A stretch of DNA of 8,547 nucleotides from Suilimivivens sp964458255 (GTDB lineage: Bacteria > Bacillota > Clostridia > Lachnospirales > Lachnospiraceae): positions 1 to 8,547 of the forward strand of contig CAYWHY010000059.1 in the NCBI GenBank assembly GCA_964458255.1, given 5' to 3'. This document shows positions 6,158 through 8,547 of this stretch, piece by piece. The position numbers were made by a program, and so were the translations under genes. How positions within the stretch are numbered: the first letter of the stretch is position 1; every line of letters begins with the position of its first letter. The notes beneath the pieces were generated by a model, which saw only the letters and a program-made list of their open reading frames with translations, made no database searches and was not told where the DNA came from.

Positions 6158-6631
6158 ATGAATGAATTTTATGTAAATAATAGACAAGTTATTACAGACT
6201 TAGCTCTTAATACAGGAACTACTGCTGCTTCTCAATTCACTACTATGTGTACTACTACAGAAGTTACACTAGGAACTGATTTTGAGCAACAAGACTTCTA
6301 TGTTTTCTGTGACGCTATTCAAAGAAGTATAATAACTGGAGTTGCTATGAGCATTGAAACAACTGTAAAACTAGATGTAAATAATAAGGCTGTTCAAGGT
6401 TTACTTGCTAAGATTAAAACATTACTTACAGATGGTGATGTAGCTCAATTCAATAATCAGACAATTCAATTTCAACTATTAACTGGAGTTAATGAAGGCG
6501 TTCTTGAATATACAAAATTCGAAGTACCAGCAGTTCTTAACTTTAGTGAATTAGGTGGTGCAGCTGAAGACGCTTCTGAATATAGCTTAACTATTGTTAT
6601 TAATGGAAAAGGCAAGACAGTAGCAGCATAA
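6158..6631 (+). CDS. Major tail tube protein
   Basis: This protein forms the stacked hexamers of the tail tube. It is 157 residues, within the normal range for short tube proteins, and lies between the tail terminator and the tape measure gene. The composition is typical: low charge, many T, V, Q and N residues, and predicted strands at QVITDLAL, TTEVTLG, TTVKLDV, IQFQLLTG and EYSLTIVINGKG (about 140-153). A short helix falls near AVQGLLAKIKTLL (76-90). There is no added Ig domain, unlike the capsid protein. Expression is probably high: the ribosome site is AAAGGAGG (6142-6149, eight bases from the ATG), the gene ends with tandem TAA TAA (6629-6634), and a terminator hairpin follows. Confidence 0.85.
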   Translation: MNEFYVNNRQVITDLALNTGTTAASQFTTMCTTTEVTLGTDFEQQDFYVFCDAIQRSIITGVAMSIETTVKLDVNNKAVQGLLAKIKTLLTDGDVAQFNNQTIQFQLLTGVNEGVLEYTKFEVPAVLNFSELGGAAEDASEYSLTIVINGKGKTVAA

Positions 6632-6640
6632 TAAAGCTCT

Positions 6641-6672
6641 TAAGGGTAGAGGGGTAAAACCCTTTACTCTTA
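6641..6672 (+). terminator. Terminator hairpin between tail tube and tape measure genes
   Basis: Bases 6642-6653 (AAGGGTAGAGGG) pair with 6660-6671 (CCCTTTACTCTT) as twelve pairs with two G-T wobbles, plus T6641 with A6672, around the loop GTAAAA. A T-rich stretch (TTATTTATTTTAT, about 6670-6682) follows but is broken by A residues, so termination may be partial. It lies seven bases after the tandem stops of the tail tube gene and ends just before the ribosome site of the tape measure gene (6685-6692). This would lower transcription of the tape measure gene, which is needed in few copies, compared with the tube protein. It could also protect the upstream mRNA. Confidence 0.65.
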
Positions 6673-6700
6673 TTTATTTTATAGAAAGGAGGATGAAGAT

Positions 6701-8547
6701 ATGGATGGTGGAAAAGTAGTATTCACGTTTGAAGGCGATACAAAAGATTTAGAGAAGAAAACTAAAAATATTGGAACATCTATTAGTGATATTATAAAAG
6801 GCTCTCTTGCAAGTAAAGCTATTGCTAAAGGAGTTGGAGTTATTAATGAAAACCTAGATGGAGCTATAAAACGTGTAGATACAATGAATCAATTTCCTAA
6901 AGTAATGCAACTATTTGGAGTTAGTGCAGATGAAGCAAATAAGTCTATCAAGAGAATTGATAAATCAGTACAAGGCTTACCTACTTCCCTAGACCAAGCA
7001 GTTGCTGGAGTTCAAGACATATTTACTGTTACTAAAAATCTACCAGAAGCAGAAAAGATGTTTAAAGCAATAAATGATAGTGCTATGGTTTTTGCAAACG
7101 GTTCTACAGACGCAGTAAGCAGATTCACTTATGCTTATAAACAAGCTCTTAGTGCAGGAAAGATTCAAGCTCAAGACTTTAATCAAATGAATGAAGCAAT
7201 TCCAGGATTAATGAGCAAAGTAGCTGAAGCAATGGGAGTTTCATTTGCGCAATTAAAATCTGGTCTATCAGATGGTTCGATATCTATGGATGACTTTAAT
7301 AAAGCACTTCAAACTCTAGATACTCAAGGAGTAGGCTCAATGAAGTCTCTAGGAGAAAGTGCTAAAACTTCTACAGATGGAATTCAAACTTCTATATCGA
7401 ATCTAAAGACTGCAATTACAAGAGGTATTGCTAATTCAATTCAAAGTATTAATGATTCATTAAAGCAAAGTAATTTACCATCTATTCCAGAAATTATAAA
7501 AGGAATTTCAAGTGGAGTTAATACGCTATTTAATTCTGTCGTAATTCCAGCGCTAAAAGTAGTAATTCCTTTCTTAGCACAAATAGGTCAGTGGATGAAG
7601 AATAATCCTCAAGAAGCAGCAGTCGTTATAACAGCAATCGGGGGAATAATTACTTCATTTAAACTCTTAACATCACTTGGAAGTGGAATAACAGCTATTT
7701 CAAATGGATTTAAAATTCTAAAAGATGGAGTTGGAATTGCAGCAAGTGCATTTAGTGGACTTAGCAGTATTATTGGTGTAGTTGGTGGAGCATTCAAGAC
7801 TCTTGGAGCAATTATGCTTGCAAATCCTATCTCAATTGTTATAGCTTTAATAGTTGGTTTAATAGCTGGTTTAGTTCTTCTATATAATAAATGTGAGTGG
7901 TTCAGAGATGGAGTAAATGCAGCTGTTGAAGGAATAAAATCATTTATATTAAATGGTGTAAGTTTAATTAAAGCAGGAATTGAAGTAGGAGTTAATGCAG
8001 TTGTAGGTATATTTAATTGGTTAAAGAGTGGAGTTACTGCTATTGTTAATGGAGTTACTTCAATATTTTGGGGATTTGTAAACTTTGTTGCAAGTATTCC
8101 AGGAAAGATATTAGGCTTCTTCACTTCACTACCTGGCAATTTATTCAATGTTGGTAAGAATCTATTAACTGGTTTATGGAATGGAATTAATAATGCATTT
8201 GGATGGGTAATTAGCAAGATTAAAGGAATTGGAAATACAATTCTTAAAACTATCAAGAAAATATTCGGAGTTCATTCTCCATCAAAAGAATTCGCTTGGA
8301 TAGGTAAAATGAATATGGTTGGTCTAGAAGAAGGAATGGAAGGAATGCAACCTAAAGTTCAGTCTATGATAGATGGTATGTTTGATTTATCACCAACTTT
8401 AACTGGAACTGCAAGCACTAACTTAAGTCCAAATATAGTAGTTAATAATGATATAAGCATGGAAACTGACCCACTAGGACAAATGGTTAAGAAAGTAAAG
8501 ACATTCTCTGGTGGAGCTAAGAATGATTATAATTATGGAATGGGGGC
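6701..8547 (+). CDS. Tail tape measure protein, C-terminus cut by the window edge
   Basis: The tape measure sets tail length, guides tube assembly and leaves through the tail at DNA injection. The frame is open from the ATG at 6701 to the window end: 615 whole codons with no stop. AAAGGAGG at 6685-6692 lies eight bases before the ATG; the ATG at 6693 is out of frame. Residues about 60-250 form the conserved N-terminal tape-measure domain, with recognisable blocks LPTSLDQAVAGVQDIFTVTK, MVFANGSTDAVSRF, QDFNQMNEAIPGLMSKV, DGSISMDDFNKAL and AITRGIANSI (238-247). The middle has hydrophobic, membrane-like stretches (about 306-318 and 377-396) and glycine-rich helices. The C-terminal HSPSKEFAWIG motif (525-535) is common in these proteins. 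The last residues, GGAKNDYNYGMG, resemble the usual end of this family, so few residues may be missing. The apparent length suggests a tail of roughly 90 nm if each residue spans 0.15 nm. Confidence 0.93.
   Translation, partial: MDGGKVVFTFEGDTKDLEKKTKNIGTSISDIIKGSLASKAIAKGVGVINENLDGAIKRVDTMNQFPKVMQLFGVSADEANKSIKRIDKSVQGLPTSLDQAVAGVQDIFTVTKNLPEAEKMFKAINDSAMVFANGSTDAVSRFTYAYKQALSAGKIQAQDFNQMNEAIPGLMSKVAEAMGVSFAQLKSGLSDGSISMDDFNKALQTLDTQGVGSMKSLGESAKTSTDGIQTSISNLKTAITRGIANSIQSINDSLKQSNLPSIPEIIKGISSGVNTLFNSVVIPALKVVIPFLAQIGQWMKNNPQEAAVVITAIGGIITSFKLLTSLGSGITAISNGFKILKDGVGIAASAFSGLSSIIGVVGGAFKTLGAIMLANPISIVIALIVGLIAGLVLLYNKCEWFRDGVNAAVEGIKSFILNGVSLIKAGIEVGVNAVVGIFNWLKSGVTAIVNGVTSIFWGFVNFVASIPGKILGFFTSLPGNLFNVGKNLLTGLWNGINNAFGWVISKIKGIGNTILKTIKKIFGVHSPSKEFAWIGKMNMVGLEEGMEGMQPKVQSMIDGMFDLSPTLTGTASTNLSPNIVVNNDISMETDPLGQMVKKVKTFSGGAKNDYNYGMG

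Noticed and set aside
400..6631. Possible recoding of TGA or TAG
   Set aside because: All genes have normal lengths with TGA, TAA and TAG as stops and use TGG for tryptophan. The single TGA stop is followed at once by TAA, which is weak but gives no evidence for recoding.
7609..8256. 215-residue minus-strand open frame
   Set aside because: It is the antisense of the tape measure gene. Its Pro/Ile/Leu/Thr-rich, repetitive composition is what the reverse of Gly/Asn/Ala-rich AT-biased codons gives.
1..8547. CRISPR array, tRNA, insertion sequence, integrase or anti-phage defence genes
   Set aside because: No spaced direct repeats, cloverleaf, transposase or recombinase motifs were seen on either strand; nearly all sequence is explained by structural phage genes.

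Overview
The window is a late structural-gene block of a tailed phage or prophage with a long non-contractile (siphovirus-type) tail. All genes are on the plus strand. The host is probably a low-GC Firmicutes relative. This rests on AT-rich DNA (roughly one third G+C by eye), A/T-ending codons, strong purine-rich Shine-Dalgarno sites in front of most genes, and protein families typical of A118/SPP1-like phages of Listeria, Bacillus and Clostridia. The standard bacterial code fits: every gene is full length with TGA as stop, and tryptophan is encoded by TGG.

Layout. Positions 1-112 are a non-coding leader with a possible promoter (extended -10 box), a small hairpin and a strong terminator-like hairpin with a T7 tract. 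A 96-residue protein of unknown function follows (113-403) and overlaps the portal gene (400-1758). Next come a minor capsid/head morphogenesis protein (1762-2757), a 97-base gap with competing hairpins (2758-2854), a scaffold-like protein (2855-3400) and the major capsid protein with a C-terminal immunoglobulin-like domain (3414-4571). Four small connector genes follow: head-tail adaptor (4592-4975), head-closure protein (4978-5361), minor capsid/tail-completion protein (5361-5711) and tail terminator (5720-6154). Last are the major tail tube protein (6158-6631), a terminator hairpin (6641-6672) and the tape measure protein (6701 to the window edge, C-terminus cut off).

How the genes work together. 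Portal, scaffold and major capsid protein build the procapsid, with the minor capsid protein attached to the portal or carried inside. The adaptor and head-closure proteins extend and plug the portal after DNA packaging. The tail terminator caps a tube of major tail protein whose length is set by the tape measure protein. Terminase genes would be expected upstream, and the distal tail, baseplate, lysis and replication genes elsewhere.

I do not see a new biological system here. The points most worth a second look are the promoter/terminator leader at the left edge, the competing hairpins before the scaffold gene, the Ig-like domain on the capsid protein, a Cys-rich variant of the minor capsid motif, and the absence of the usual tail-assembly chaperone genes between tube and tape measure genes.
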